Shown here one piece after another: positions 16,266 through 26,159 of a DNA stretch of 64,000 nt. This DNA comes from Methylopumilus sp947499625 (GTDB taxonomy: Bacteria; Pseudomonadota; Gammaproteobacteria; Burkholderiales; Methylophilaceae), in assembly GCA_965234475.1 (NCBI GenBank), contig OZ248397.1, positions 186,001 to 250,000 on the forward strand, in the 5' to 3' direction. Both the position numbers and the translations under genes were made by a program. Numbering within the stretch: the stretch's first letter is position 1; the number at the start of each line of letters is the position of its first letter. The notes beneath the pieces were generated by a model. It saw only the letters and a list, made by a program, of their open reading frames with translations. It did not search any database and had not been told where the DNA came from.

Positions 16266-18995
16266 TTAATGTGCCGCATCCCAATTCAATCCAACGCCAA
16301 TATCCACGATAAGAGGGATATCAAGCTTTGCAACACCCTCCATCAAAAGAGGTAGTTCTTTTTGTAATATCTCAATTTCATTTTGAGGTACTTCAAACAC
16401 AAGTTCATCGTGCACCTGCATAATCATCTTTGTTTTTAAGTGTGTATTTTGAGATAGCCATTGATCGACCGCAATCATTGCTAACTTAATGAGGTCAGCC
16501 GCAGTGCCTTGCATAGGTGCGTTTATTGCTGCTCTTTCTGCTGCAGCTCTTCTAATACCATTCGAGCCATTAATTTCTGGAATCCATAATCGCCTTCCAA
16601 AAAATGTTTCAACATAACCTTTATCTTTGGCAAATAATTTTGTATTTTCCATGTAACGTTTAACGCCAGGATATCTCGCAAAATAAGTCTCAATATAATT
16701 TGAGGCAGCACTGCGTTCAATACTGAGTGATTTTGATAAGCCGAATACACTCATCCCGTAAATCAATCCAAAGTTGATCACTTTGGCATAACGTCTTTGT
16801 TCTTGGGAGACGCTATCTAGATCACAACCAAAAATTTCAGCCGCTGTTGATTTATGAATATCTTCATTATTCTTGAATGCTTCAAGTAATCGTTTGTCTT
16901 GAGACAAGTGAGCCATGATTCTTAATTCTATTTGAGAATAGTCTGCAGATAGAATAGATGACCCTTCATTCGCAATAAATGCCTCTCTTATTTTTCTACC
17001 CTCTGAGGTTCTGATCGGGATATTTTGTAAATTAGGATCTGAACTTGCAAGACGTCCTGTAATTGCAACAGCCTGGTTGTAGCTTGTATGAATTCGCCCA
17101 GTGTTGGCGTTAATCATTTTTGGCAATTTATCTGTGTAGGTTGATTTAAGCTTAGATAGACTTCGATGTTCGAGTAATAATTTGGGTAAAGGATAGTCAA
17201 GTGCTAAATCTTGCAATACTTCTTCATCTGTAGAAGGTGCGCCTGAAGGTGTTTTTTTCAAAGATTTGATACCTAACTTATTAAATAAAATATCTTGTAA
17301 TTGTTTGGGTGATGCGAGATTAAAAGGTTGCCCTGCTAGCTTATAAGCCTCTTCTTCAAGCAGTAGAATTTTTTTACCAATTACATGACTTTGCTCATTT
17401 AATTTTTTGTCATCCACAAGCACACCATTTCTTTCGATCTTTAAAAGCACTTCAGCGGCTGGCATTTCAATGTTTTCGTAAATAAATTTAAGTGGTGCAT
17501 CATTTTCAATTACAGGATTAAAGAATTGATTTAATTGAAATGTAATATCCGCATCCTCCGATGAATAATGAGATGCCACATCAATATCAACTTGATTAAA
17601 TTTAAGCTGATTCATACCCTTGCCCGCAACTTCTTCGAAACTGATACAAGTGTGACCTAGATGCCTTAAGCTTAAATTGTCCATGCCATGGCTTTGATGA
17701 CTTTCCGTGACGTAGCTTTGTAACATCGTATCGTGCTTAATGCCTTTAAGATGTATACCGTGATTTAAAAATACATGCGCATCATATTTAATGTTTTGAC
17801 CAATTTTTTTAATTTTTTCATCTTCTAACATGGGCTTCACTAAATTTAATATAGCATTAATTGATAGCTGCTCGGGAGCGCCAGGATAGTCATGCGCCAA
17901 AGGAATGTAAGCTGCTTCCCCTGCAGTCACTGCTATCGATATACCTACAATTTTTGCCTGCATAGGGTCGAGCGAGTTAGTTTCTGTATCGACACAGACA
18001 TAACTTTTATCTTTAATTTTTTCTAGCCATACGCGCAATAGAGCCTCATCGAATATCGTGTCGTATTTAATTTTGGAAATAAAATGACTAGGTGATTTGA
18101 TAGATATTTTTTCTTCACGACTTTTGTTTGATGAGTTTTCCTGGGAACTACCTTCTTTAATTTCAGTAAGCCAATTCTTAAATTCAAATCTCTGATATAA
18201 ATTTTCTAGTGTGGATGAATCCTGTACTTTAGGTTTTAAATTATCCCAATTTTTATCGATATCTAAATCGCATCGAATCGTAATAAGGTCTTTGGCTCTG
18301 GGAATCCAGTCGAGTGCTTTTCTTAAATTTTCACCGACGACTCCTGGGAATTGGGTGGCATTTTTTACAATATTGTCGAGTGTTTGATGTTCATTAAGCC
18401 ATTTCAATGCAGTTTTAGGACCAACTTTTTCAACACCAGGTACGTTATCTGAGGTATCTCCAATAAGAGTTAGGTAGTCGATAATTTGGTTGGGCATTAA
18501 ACCAAATTTGTTTTTGACACCTTCGATATCGAGTTTTTCATTTGTCATGGTATTAATTAAAGTGACATGTTCGTTTACAAGCTGAGCTAAATCCTTATCA
18601 CCTGTAGAGACCACAACATTGAATTGATGATGAGTGGCTTCCTTACATAATGTGCCAATCACATCATCAGCCTCGACACCTTCTTGAATAACAATCGGCC
18701 AACCCATTGCCGTAATGGCTTCATGAAGCGGCTGAATTTGAGCTCTTAAATCATCAGGCATCGCTGATCGATTGGCCTTATACTCGGGATAAAGATCATT
18801 CCTGAAAGTTTTTCCTTTTGCATCAAAAACGCAAGCGCTATAATCAGAAGGAAACTCTTTGTGGAGTTTTCGGAGCATATTCAAGACCCCGTAAATAGCT
18901 CCGGTAGGTTCTTGGCGACTGTTCCTAAGATCGGGCAATCCGTGGAATGCCCTATAAAGATAAGAGGATCCATCTACTAATAATAGTGTTTTCAT
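16266..18995 (-). CDS. polA: DNA polymerase I
   Basis: Repair and lagging-strand polymerase with three domains in 909 residues. The 5'-nuclease domain occupies about 1-290 (LLVDGSSYLYRAFHGLP; DVIGTL). The 3'-5' proofreading domain (about 320-500) keeps its acidic pair in CVDTETNSLD, so proofreading is probably active. The polymerase domain (about 530-909) has motif A DYSQIELRI (near 683), motif B RRYAKVINFGLIYG and motif C QVHDELVFEV (near 861). Only 21 bases separate its start from the divergent LOG gene. Confidence 0.98.
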   Translation of the reverse strand: MKTLLLVDGSSYLYRAFHGLPDLRNSRQEPTGAIYGVLNMLRKLHKEFPSDYSACVFDAKGKTFRNDLYPEYKANRSAMPDDLRAQIQPLHEAITAMGWPIVIQEGVEADDVIGTLCKEATHHQFNVVVSTGDKDLAQLVNEHVTLINTMTNEKLDIEGVKNKFGLMPNQIIDYLTLIGDTSDNVPGVEKVGPKTALKWLNEHQTLDNIVKNATQFPGVVGENLRKALDWIPRAKDLITIRCDLDIDKNWDNLKPKVQDSSTLENLYQRFEFKNWLTEIKEGSSQENSSNKSREEKISIKSPSHFISKIKYDTIFDEALLRVWLEKIKDKSYVCVDTETNSLDPMQAKIVGISIAVTAGEAAYIPLAHDYPGAPEQLSINAILNLVKPMLEDEKIKKIGQNIKYDAHVFLNHGIHLKGIKHDTMLQSYVTESHQSHGMDNLSLRHLGHTCISFEEVAGKGMNQLKFNQVDIDVASHYSSEDADITFQLNQFFNPVIENDAPLKFIYENIEMPAAEVLLKIERNGVLVDDKKLNEQSHVIGKKILLLEEEAYKLAGQPFNLASPKQLQDILFNKLGIKSLKKTPSGAPSTDEEVLQDLALDYPLPKLLLEHRSLSKLKSTYTDKLPKMINANTGRIHTSYNQAVAITGRLASSDPNLQNIPIRTSEGRKIREAFIANEGSSILSADYSQIELRIMAHLSQDKRLLEAFKNNEDIHKSTAAEIFGCDLDSVSQEQRRYAKVINFGLIYGMSVFGLSKSLSIERSAASNYIETYFARYPGVKRYMENTKLFAKDKGYVETFFGRRLWIPEINGSNGIRRAAAERAAINAPMQGTAADLIKLAMIAVDQWLSQNTHLKTKMIMQVHDELVFEVPQNEIEILQKELPLLMEGVAKLDIPLIVDIGVGLNWDAAH

Positions 18996-19016
18996 TGTTT
19001 AACTTTGAAAGTTTTT

Positions 19017-19745
19017 ATGTCAGCAGATAAAAAGATACCTAAATTTAACGGCCCAGAATTTTTTGATGAAACTCATAACGAGAGTGAATCCTGGTATGCA
19101 TTCGAAATTATGTCAGAATTTGTTGGCGCTACCGAAAAACTTAAAAAAATAACCCCTGGCGTATCGGTGTTTGGCAGTGCTAGAGTGAGTGAAGACCATC
19201 CTTATTACAAGCTCACTGTTGATATAGCAGAGGCGCTATCCAACTCTGGGTTTAGCGTCATTTCTGGCGGCGGTCCCGGCCTTATGGAAGCAGTTAACAA
19301 AGGTGCTTCCCTGGGCAAGGGCCCTAGTATTGGTCTTAATATTAATTTGCCCCACGAACAAAAACCGAACGACTACCAGGATATTTCAATCAATTTTAAA
19401 TATTTCTTTATGCGTAAAGTGATGTTTATTAAGTACGCTTCAGCTTACGTCGTATTGCCAGGCGGATTTGGAACGCTTGATGAACTAATGGAAGTGATCA
19501 CACTTATTCAAACGGGTAAATCAAGAAAAATCCCTATCATTTTAGTAGGGAAAGACTTTTGGTCTGGCTTACTAGGCTGGCTAAAAGACAAAATCGTAAA
19601 TGAGGGCATGGCTGAATTAAAAGACTTAGATTTGATCCAAATTCTTGAGGAGCCTAAAGAAATTGTGGATGCGATATTTAACCATTATGAATCAATTGGT
19701 TTCACGCTAACGCCAGCTGAAAGAAAAGCTCAGCTTTACTTATAA
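19017..19745 (+). CDS. LOG family protein (TIGR00730, nucleoside monophosphate phosphoribohydrolase-like)
   Basis: A 242-residue Rossmann-fold protein of the LOG/lysine-decarboxylase-like family. Characterised members release ribose 5-phosphate from nucleoside monophosphates, including cytokinin nucleotides. Signatures are SVFGSAR (about 46-52), SGGGPGLMEAVNKGA and the PGGFGTLDELMEVITL motif (about 146-161). A TTG at 19005 opens the frame, but it has no ribosome site; the ATG at 19017 sits behind GAAAG and is preferred. The in vivo substrate is unknown. Confidence 0.87.
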   Translation: MSADKKIPKFNGPEFFDETHNESESWYAFEIMSEFVGATEKLKKITPGVSVFGSARVSEDHPYYKLTVDIAEALSNSGFSVISGGGPGLMEAVNKGASLGKGPSIGLNINLPHEQKPNDYQDISINFKYFFMRKVMFIKYASAYVVLPGGFGTLDELMEVITLIQTGKSRKIPIILVGKDFWSGLLGWLKDKIVNEGMAELKDLDLIQILEEPKEIVDAIFNHYESIGFTLTPAERKAQLYL

Positions 19746-19795
19746 ATTGTCAAATAAACCATACCATCTATAGGTTTTTTGCTAGAATCTTGTCT

Positions 19796-20140
19796 ATGAA
19801 AATACAAAATACAATTAAAGTTTTTTTATTGGTAACTGTCTTCATGAGTTTAAATGTTATAGCTGAAAAAAAACTCGAGCTTTTAGAGGAGGTTAAGCCA
19901 CCACCAAAGAATTTTGAAAGTGATATTGTAGATGAACCTCAAATTACCATCACCAAAAAAGGTGCTGATATGGTCGAGGAATATCGCATTAATGGTGAAC
20001 TTTATATGATGAAAGTAACACCCCCAGCTGGCGGACCTTCATATTATTTATTGAAGGAAGATCAAGACGGTGGTTGGGCAAAATATGACGGCCCTACCCA
20101 GCCTCTTACTGTGCCTAAATGGGTAATATTTAGATTCTAA
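19796..20140 (+). CDS. Exported DUF2782 protein
   Basis: A 114-residue protein with a signal peptide (KIQNTIKVFLLVTVFMSL, cut probably after VIA) and a DUF2782-like mature part: an EEYRINGELYMMKVTPPAG core followed by YYLLKEDQDG. The family is found in betaproteobacteria beside polA and thrB, which is the arrangement here. Function unknown. The upstream TTG at 19790 adds only two residues, so the ATG at 19796 is taken as start. A terminator follows ten bases after the stop. Confidence 0.85.
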   Translation: MKIQNTIKVFLLVTVFMSLNVIAEKKLELLEEVKPPPKNFESDIVDEPQITITKKGADMVEEYRINGELYMMKVTPPAGGPSYYLLKEDQDGGWAKYDGPTQPLTVPKWVIFRF

Positions 20141-20149
20141 ATTTTTTTT

Positions 20150-20172
20150 AAAGGGCTTAAAGCCCTTTTTTT
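20150..20172 (+). terminator. Intrinsic terminator abutting the thrB start codon
   Basis: AAAGGGC (20150-20156) and GCCCTTT (20162-20168) form a stem with a five-base loop, followed by a T-run to 20172. It ends the DUF2782 transcript. The thrB ATG is at 20173, the very next base, so the hairpin occupies the place where a thrB ribosome-binding site would be. Confidence 0.85.
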
Positions 20173-21105
20173 ATGTCTGTCTACACATCAGTTAATATTG
20201 AAGAATTAAAAATCTGGCTTCAGGATTATGCTTTAGATGATCTCACCGATTATCAAGGTATCAAGTCTGGGGTCACGAATACAAACTATTTTTTAATGAC
20301 TGCGTATGATCGTTTTGTTTTGACGATCTTCGAAAAAAACACTATAGAAGATCTCCCATATTTTGTAGATCTTATGGCTCATCTAGCAGAAAATTCATTT
20401 TTATGCCCCAAACCGATTTTCAAAAAAAATGGCACAGCTTTAAGTATTTTAAAAAATAAACCCGCTTTAATCGTGACATGCTTAAAGGGTAAAGAGCTTA
20501 CCAAGCCTGAAGTCAATCATTGTAAGGCTATCGGCAAAAGTCTCGCAGAGCTCCATGTGAAGTCAGCCAATTTTGCAGCTCACCATCAAAATACAAGAGA
20601 CCTTAACTGGATCAAAAAAACAGCTGATACTTTATTAAATGAATTGCCTAAAGATGAGAGTCAATTATTAAGAGAAGAAATTCTTTACCAAGAAAAGCAA
20701 AATTATAAGCTGCCTAAATCTACAATTCATGGAGATCTATTTAAGGACAACGTTCTCTTTTTAAATGATGAAGTATCAGGCTTTATTGATTTCTATTATG
20801 CTTGTACAGATTATCTTATTTTAGACGTGGCTATCGCCGTAAATGATTGGTGCGTAAATGACGATGGTTCTTTTGATGAGGCAAGACTGAATGCTTTCTT
20901 AGACGCTTATAAAAAGATAAGATCTTTTAATGATGATGAAAATCGAGCTTGGAATGATGTATTAAGATTAGCATCTCTTAGATTCTGGGTTTCAAGACTT
21001 AAAGATTTCTATCATGTGGAAGAGGGTGAACTCACCTACACAAAAGACCCTAACCATTTTAAAAAAATTCTAAAGCAACGCATTGATGGGAAAATTTTAA
21101 GGTAA
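20173..21105 (+). CDS. thrB: Homoserine kinase (ThrB, aminoglycoside-phosphotransferase-like type)
   Basis: Phosphorylates homoserine for threonine synthesis. The 310-residue protein belongs to the APH-fold homoserine kinases of proteobacteria, not the GHMP type. It has GIKSGVTNTNYF (about 27-38) in the nucleotide-binding lobe, IHGDLFKDNVLF (about 187-198, catalytic loop) and FIDFYYACTDYL (about 205-216, metal-binding). The N-terminal MSVYTSV resembles family starts, supporting this ATG. No Shine-Dalgarno sequence is possible, because the preceding bases are a terminator T-run. Confidence 0.94.
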   Translation: MSVYTSVNIEELKIWLQDYALDDLTDYQGIKSGVTNTNYFLMTAYDRFVLTIFEKNTIEDLPYFVDLMAHLAENSFLCPKPIFKKNGTALSILKNKPALIVTCLKGKELTKPEVNHCKAIGKSLAELHVKSANFAAHHQNTRDLNWIKKTADTLLNELPKDESQLLREEILYQEKQNYKLPKSTIHGDLFKDNVLFLNDEVSGFIDFYYACTDYLILDVAIAVNDWCVNDDGSFDEARLNAFLDAYKKIRSFNDDENRAWNDVLRLASLRFWVSRLKDFYHVEEGELTYTKDPNHFKKILKQRIDGKILR

Positions 21106-21111
21106 ATTGAT

Positions 21112-21882
21112 ATGAAAAAAATTACATTCCGAGATTCCATTCGTTGGAATAAAGAAAGCTTCATGCTCTTTAAGAAGACGCCCAATCAATCATTAATGCT
21201 GAGTTTGACTTATCTCTTTATTTTTATGCTTTTGCCTTCAATGCCTATGATTCAAATTTTTTCAATTGCATCTATCTTGATTTGGCCTGTATTTTTGGTA
21301 TTCGCGGTTAACTTCTACAAGACTCATGATAAAAATAAGGAAGAAAATTTTTTAGTGGTATATGAAAAAATTAAACTTAGGCTCGCAACATTACTCTCGC
21401 TTGGCCTCATCTGCTTAATTTATGCGGGTATGGTGACTATGGTTTTAAATTCTGAAATGCAGGGTTTTATTCAACTGTCAGAAAAAAATAATGAGCTTGT
21501 AACTTTGATTAATAATTTTGTGCCTATGATAGGAAAATTAGTTCTACTTCTGCTACCGTTACTTATGGCGACTTGGTTCTCGCCAATGTTGATCGTTTAT
21601 AACCACTACTCACTCTTTAAATCAATTAAATCCAGCATCGCGGGATGCTTAATGTATATTTTTCCTTTAGGTCTTTCATGGCTTATTTTTTCAACAATAG
21701 CGATATTATTTATGTTGTCATGTGGACTATTAATTGGTTCATTAGCTTCATTCTTCCCAACCATAGGACCTTCATTAATGGGCGCGATTATTTTTTTCGC
21801 ACTACTTGTGATCACATCGGTGATGTTTGCGTTTCAATATATTAGTTACCGAGATATTTTTAAGTCCGCTAAAAGCTATTAG
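21112..21882 (+). CDS. BPSS1780-type hypothetical membrane protein
   Basis: A 256-residue integral membrane protein with about six hydrophobic segments (roughly 28-45, 50-68, 95-115, 140-160, 178-210, 220-245). It resembles the betaproteobacterial family usually annotated as BPSS1780 family membrane protein, which is commonly next to thrB as here. No catalytic motif is evident and the function is unknown. It starts six bases after thrB and its stop overlaps the uvrD stop by four bases (TTAG). Confidence 0.75.
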   Translation: MKKITFRDSIRWNKESFMLFKKTPNQSLMLSLTYLFIFMLLPSMPMIQIFSIASILIWPVFLVFAVNFYKTHDKNKEENFLVVYEKIKLRLATLLSLGLICLIYAGMVTMVLNSEMQGFIQLSEKNNELVTLINNFVPMIGKLVLLLLPLLMATWFSPMLIVYNHYSLFKSIKSSIAGCLMYIFPLGLSWLIFSTIAILFMLSCGLLIGSLASFFPTIGPSLMGAIIFFALLVITSVMFAFQYISYRDIFKSAKSY

Positions 21883-24035
21883 TGTTTAAAGAGTTTTGCG
21901 TATTCCATTGCGAGCCATTTGGTGCCTGCTTTATTGAATTTAATTTGAATTCTTAAATCGTCAGTATTCCCTTCATAACCTAAAACGGTTCCCTGGCCAA
22001 ATTTTTCATGCATGACAGATTCACCAATACGCCAAGTATGTTTCTGTTGGGTAGGTTGTGAATAACTCTCTTCAATCTGATCTGTATTATTTTTAAAATT
22101 AATTGTGTTAATGTTTTTAACAAGACTCTCAGGGATCTCTTCTAGGAATCTTGATGGCATACCATATCTTGTTTGGCCATGAAGCATTCTTGATAGTGCA
22201 TAACTTAAGTATAGTTTTGATCGAGCTCTTGTCACAGCAACATACATAAGCCTTCTCTCCTCCTCAAGCCCTTTGGATTCAAAAAGACTTTGTTCGTGCG
22301 GACATAAACCTTCTTCAAGGCCTGAAATAAATACTACGTCAAATTCCAATCCTTTCGATGAGTGAATCGTCATGAGTTGGATGGCGTCTGAACCTTCACT
22401 CGCTTGCATATCACCACTTTCTAAAGAGGAATAATTTAAAAAATCTCCAAGTGGATTTTTAGATTCATTGTTATCATTGTTAAGAAACGTTGTAGCTGCA
22501 GAAACCAATTCGTTTAAGTTTGAAACTCTATCTAACCCATCTTTTTCATTCGTGTAGTGATCCTTAAGTCCTGATTCGTTAATAATGAGATCAATCATTT
22601 GCGGAAGCGTTAATCCTTCGAAACTACTTTCAATATGTTTGATGAGATGGATAAAATACCGTAAACCTTTTTTGGTTATGGGTGTTTTATCTGATGATTT
22701 CAATGCAGCGTCCCATAAGCTACAAGCATCTCGCCTAGAAATATCTTGAAGGCTTTCTAATGAGCGACTACCAATACCGCGGGTTGGAAAATTAATAATT
22801 CTTAAAAATGCACTGTCATCATTTTTATTTGCAATGAGCCTCAAATAAGCAATAGCATGTTTAATTTCAGCACGCTCAAAGAAACGCAATCCACCATAGA
22901 CGCGATAAGGTAAGTTAGATGAAAAAATATTGTGTTCGAGAACGCGAGACTGAGCATTGCTTCTGTAAAGAATAGCAATATGATTGAGCGATACTCCCTC
23001 TCTATGAAGTATTTTAATTTCATCTACAATAAACTTAGCTTCATCAATATCGGTATGGCCCGTATAGATTCGAATGGGGTCACCTTCTCCGGCCGAAGTC
23101 CATAAGTTCTTCCCCAATCTATTTTTGTTATGATCAATGATGGCATTTGCTGTATTAAGGATGTTACTTTTAGATCTGTAGTTTTGTTCGAGCTTAATAA
23201 TTTGTTTAACATGAAAGTCTCTTTCAAGATCTTTCATGTTGCCAACTCTCGCTCCTCTAAAGCTATATATAGATTGATCATCGTCCCCCACGGCAAATAC
23301 AAAACTGCTGTTACCTGCAAGAAGTTTTAACCACTTATATTGAAGCTCACTCGTATCTTGAAACTCATCAATGAGAATATGTTTAAATCTATCTTGATAA
23401 TGCTGACGAATGGAATCATTCTTTTCGAAAAGCTCATAGCACCTTAAAAGCAATTCACCAAAATCAACCAAGCCTTCTTTTTGACATTGCTTCTCATACT
23501 CAAGGTAGATTTCATTTAATTTTTTTGAATGTGTGTCGTAAGTATCGACATGTGCGGATCTTAAGCCTTCATCTTTACATCCATTAATATAATGTTGCAC
23601 TTGTTTCGGCGCATAAGTCTCATTGTCTACATTCATTGCTTTCATAGTTCTTTTGATTAGAGATAACTGGTCTTGACTATCTAGAATCTGAAATGTCTCA
23701 GGTAAATCTGCATCTCTAGCATGTGTTTTAAGAAATCGATTACATAAACCATGGAATGTGCCTACCCACATGCCTCTTGTATTAATGGGAAGCTGCATGG
23801 TGATTCTTTGAAGCATCTCTTTTGCGGCTTTATTGGTAAATGTCACCGCGATAAGACCGAAAGGACTTACAACGTTTGTTTGAATGAGCCAGGAAATTCT
23901 AGAAGTCAGTACTTTAGTTTTACCGCTGCCTGCGCCCGCGAGAATTAGCGCAGATTCATTTTGAAGTGTTACTGCTTCAATTTGTTTATCATTTAAATCT
24001 TTAAATTGACTTTGGTTGGGCAGGGATGCATTCAT
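21879..24035 (-). CDS. uvrD: UvrD/Rep family DNA helicase II
   Basis: ATP-dependent 3'-5' superfamily 1 helicase for nucleotide excision and mismatch repair. The 718-residue protein has a Q-motif start LNDKQIEAV, Walker A AGAGSGKT (about 34-41), TFHGLCNRFL, the DEFQDTSELQ Walker B region, and GDDDQSIYSFRGA. The C-terminal HSSKGLEFDVVFI and VAVTRARSKLYL motifs are present. The tail WRIGESVMHEKFGQGTVLGYEG is the PcrA/UvrD C-terminal segment that contacts RNA polymerase, favouring UvrD over Rep. Confidence 0.95.
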   Translation of the reverse strand: MNASLPNQSQFKDLNDKQIEAVTLQNESALILAGAGSGKTKVLTSRISWLIQTNVVSPFGLIAVTFTNKAAKEMLQRITMQLPINTRGMWVGTFHGLCNRFLKTHARDADLPETFQILDSQDQLSLIKRTMKAMNVDNETYAPKQVQHYINGCKDEGLRSAHVDTYDTHSKKLNEIYLEYEKQCQKEGLVDFGELLLRCYELFEKNDSIRQHYQDRFKHILIDEFQDTSELQYKWLKLLAGNSSFVFAVGDDDQSIYSFRGARVGNMKDLERDFHVKQIIKLEQNYRSKSNILNTANAIIDHNKNRLGKNLWTSAGEGDPIRIYTGHTDIDEAKFIVDEIKILHREGVSLNHIAILYRSNAQSRVLEHNIFSSNLPYRVYGGLRFFERAEIKHAIAYLRLIANKNDDSAFLRIINFPTRGIGSRSLESLQDISRRDACSLWDAALKSSDKTPITKKGLRYFIHLIKHIESSFEGLTLPQMIDLIINESGLKDHYTNEKDGLDRVSNLNELVSAATTFLNNDNNESKNPLGDFLNYSSLESGDMQASEGSDAIQLMTIHSSKGLEFDVVFISGLEEGLCPHEQSLFESKGLEEERRLMYVAVTRARSKLYLSYALSRMLHGQTRYGMPSRFLEEIPESLVKNINTINFKNNTDQIEESYSQPTQQKHTWRIGESVMHEKFGQGTVLGYEGNTDDLRIQIKFNKAGTKWLAMEYAKLFKH

Positions 24036-24076
24036 GAGGTGTAATGCTATCCTAATTACTTGCCAGATAAAAAAAA

Positions 24077-24108
24077 GATTAAAAAAAAGACCTCCTAAGA
24101 GGCCTTTT
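24077..24108 (-). terminator. Intrinsic terminator of groES-groEL
   Basis: A ten-pair stem spans 24085-24108 around a four-base loop, 19 bases beyond the groEL stop. One position is an A-C mismatch if read on the plus strand but a stable G-U pair on the minus strand. A U-run follows on the minus strand. The structure therefore favours ending the groEL transcript. Confidence 0.85.
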
Positions 24109-24126
24109 CTTATTGATGCTTTTGAG

Positions 24127-25770
24127 TTACATCATACCGCCCATGCCACCCATGCCTCCCATATCGCCACCACCCATTGCTGGAGATTCGTCTTTGGGAA
24201 GATCAGCGATCATACAGTCAGTCGTTAACATAAGTCCTGCAACAGATGCTGCATGTTGTAATGCAGAGCGAGTAACTTTAGTAGGATCTAAAACGCCCAT
24301 CTCCACCATGTCGCCATAAGTTTCGTTTGCAGCATTAAATCCATAGTTACCTTTGCCAGCCACAACATTGTTCACCACTACAGATGGTTCTACACCAGCA
24401 TTTGCAACGATTTGTCTTAAAGGCTCTTCAACAGCACGTAGCACAATACGAACACCAGCTTCTTGATCTGCATTTTCACCCTTGACTTTAGCAATTGCAT
24501 CACGCGCTCTAATTAAAGCAACGCCACCACCAGCTACAATACCTTCTTCAACAGCAGCTCTTGTTGCATGGAGTGCATCTTCAACACGCGCTTTCTTTTC
24601 TTTCATTTCAATTTCAGTCGTTGCACCTACTTTAATTACAGCAACACCGCCTGCAAGTTTTGCAACACGCTCTTGTAGTTTTTCTTTGTCATAGTCGCTT
24701 GTGGCTTCTTCGATTTGAGTTTTGATTTGAGCAATGCGTGATTTAATATTTTTTTCATTAGCTGCACCATCGATAATGATCGTGTTTTCTTTGCCCACTT
24801 CAATTCTTTTTGCTTGACCTAAATCTTCAATCTTAATCGTTTCTAATTTCAAACCTACTTCATCTGAAATCACTGTAGCGCCTGTAAGAATTGCAATATC
24901 TTCAAGCATTGCTTTCCGTCTGTCACCAAAACCAGGCGCTTTAACCGCAACAGTTTTTAAGATACCACGAATATTATTTACGACTAGAGTTGCAAGCGCT
25001 TCACCTTCAATATCTTCAGCGACAATAAGGAGAGGGCGACTTGATTTAGCAACCTGTTCAAGCGCAGGAAGAAGATCTCTGATATTAGAGATTTTTTTAT
25101 CGTGCAAAAGAATGAATGGATTTTCTAATAAGGCAATTTGACGATCTGCATTATTAATAAAGTAAGGAGAAAGATATCCGCGATCAAATTGCATTCCTTC
25201 TACAACGTCTAATTCATTTGTTAAACCTGAACCATCTTCAACAGTAATCACACCTTCTTTACCTACCTTATCCATTGCGTCTGCAATGATTTGTCCGATA
25301 GAGTGATCAGAGTTAGCAGAGATTGAACCTACTTGTGCAATTTCCTTACTTGTTGTGCATGGCTTACTTAATTTTTTAAGTTCAGCTACGCCAGCTTCAA
25401 CAGCTTTGTCGATACCTCTTTTAAGGTCCATTGGGTTCATACCTGCTGCGACTGACTTCATGCCTTCGCGAATAATCGCTTGCGCCAATACAGTTGCAGT
25501 AGTTGTGCCATCACCTGCGATATCAGAAGTTTTAGATGCAACTTCTTTAACCATTTGTGCGCCCATATTTTCAAACTTATCTTTAAGTTCGATTTCTTTT
25601 GCAACTGATACACCATCTTTAGTGATCGTAGGGGCACCAAACGAACGCTCTAGAACAACATTTCTTCCCTTAGGGCCGAGTGTAACTTTAACGGCGTTAG
25701 CTAAAATATTTACACCGGTAATCATCTTTTGGCGAACTTCATCACCAAATCTTACGTCTTTTGCTGCCAT
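24127..25770 (-). CDS. groEL: 60 kDa chaperonin GroEL
   Basis: ATP-driven protein-folding chamber. The 547-residue protein has the usual AAKDVRFGDEVRQKM start, the ATP-binding GPKGRNVVLE and AGDGTTTATVLA, and GVAVIKVGATTE. The Gly-Met-rich flexible tail GGGDMGGMGGMGGMM is complete. It follows groES by 42 bases and is controlled from the groES promoter and CIRCE element. No second chaperonin is in this window. Confidence 0.99.
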   Translation of the reverse strand: MAAKDVRFGDEVRQKMITGVNILANAVKVTLGPKGRNVVLERSFGAPTITKDGVSVAKEIELKDKFENMGAQMVKEVASKTSDIAGDGTTTATVLAQAIIREGMKSVAAGMNPMDLKRGIDKAVEAGVAELKKLSKPCTTSKEIAQVGSISANSDHSIGQIIADAMDKVGKEGVITVEDGSGLTNELDVVEGMQFDRGYLSPYFINNADRQIALLENPFILLHDKKISNIRDLLPALEQVAKSSRPLLIVAEDIEGEALATLVVNNIRGILKTVAVKAPGFGDRRKAMLEDIAILTGATVISDEVGLKLETIKIEDLGQAKRIEVGKENTIIIDGAANEKNIKSRIAQIKTQIEEATSDYDKEKLQERVAKLAGGVAVIKVGATTEIEMKEKKARVEDALHATRAAVEEGIVAGGGVALIRARDAIAKVKGENADQEAGVRIVLRAVEEPLRQIVANAGVEPSVVVNNVVAGKGNYGFNAANETYGDMVEMGVLDPTKVTRSALQHAASVAGLMLTTDCMIADLPKDESPAMGGGDMGGMGGMGGMM

Positions 25771-25812
25771 TTTTTATTTCTCCAAAATATTAATGAATGA
25801 ATGTTTAAGGCT

Positions 25813-26100
25813 TTATTCAACAATGCCCATGATGTCTTCTTCACGCATCACAAGTAATTCTTCGCCATCAACTTTAACGGCTTGGCCAGCGTACTTTCCA
25901 AATAAAACTTTGTCGCCTACTTTGACGTCTAGTTTTTTAACACTGCCATCTTCGAGAATTTTTCCATTCCCCACAGCTTGCACCGTACCTTGGTCTGGTT
26001 TTTCTGTTGCGCCGTCAGGGATAACAATGCCTGATGCTGTCGTACGTTCTTCTTCAAGACGCTTTACAATTACGCGATCATGTAAAGGGCGAATTTTCAT
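25813..26100 (-). CDS. groES: 10 kDa co-chaperonin GroES
   Basis: A 95-residue lid protein for GroEL. It starts MKIRPLHDRVIVKRLEEE and has a glycine-rich mobile loop (TASGIVIPDG, about 21-30) that docks to GroEL. The VLFGKYAG and LLVMREEDIMGI segments are standard. The ribosome site AGGAG lies eight bases before the ATG. Transcription starts from a promoter overlapped by a CIRCE operator. Confidence 0.98.
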   Translation of the reverse strand: MKIRPLHDRVIVKRLEEERTTASGIVIPDGATEKPDQGTVQAVGNGKILEDGSVKKLDVKVGDKVLFGKYAGQAVKVDGEELLVMREEDIMGIVE

Positions 26101-26159
26101 TTCATATTCTCCTAATAGTGTATTCTTTGAAAATTAATCAAAATCGAAAACATGAGTGA

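Noticed and set aside
25355..26137. A 260-codon open frame on the plus strand, antisense to groEL-groES
   Set aside because: It is the mirror of highly biased groEL/groES codons. It spans the gap between the two genes, has low-complexity Ser/Thr/Pro-rich composition and resembles no family.
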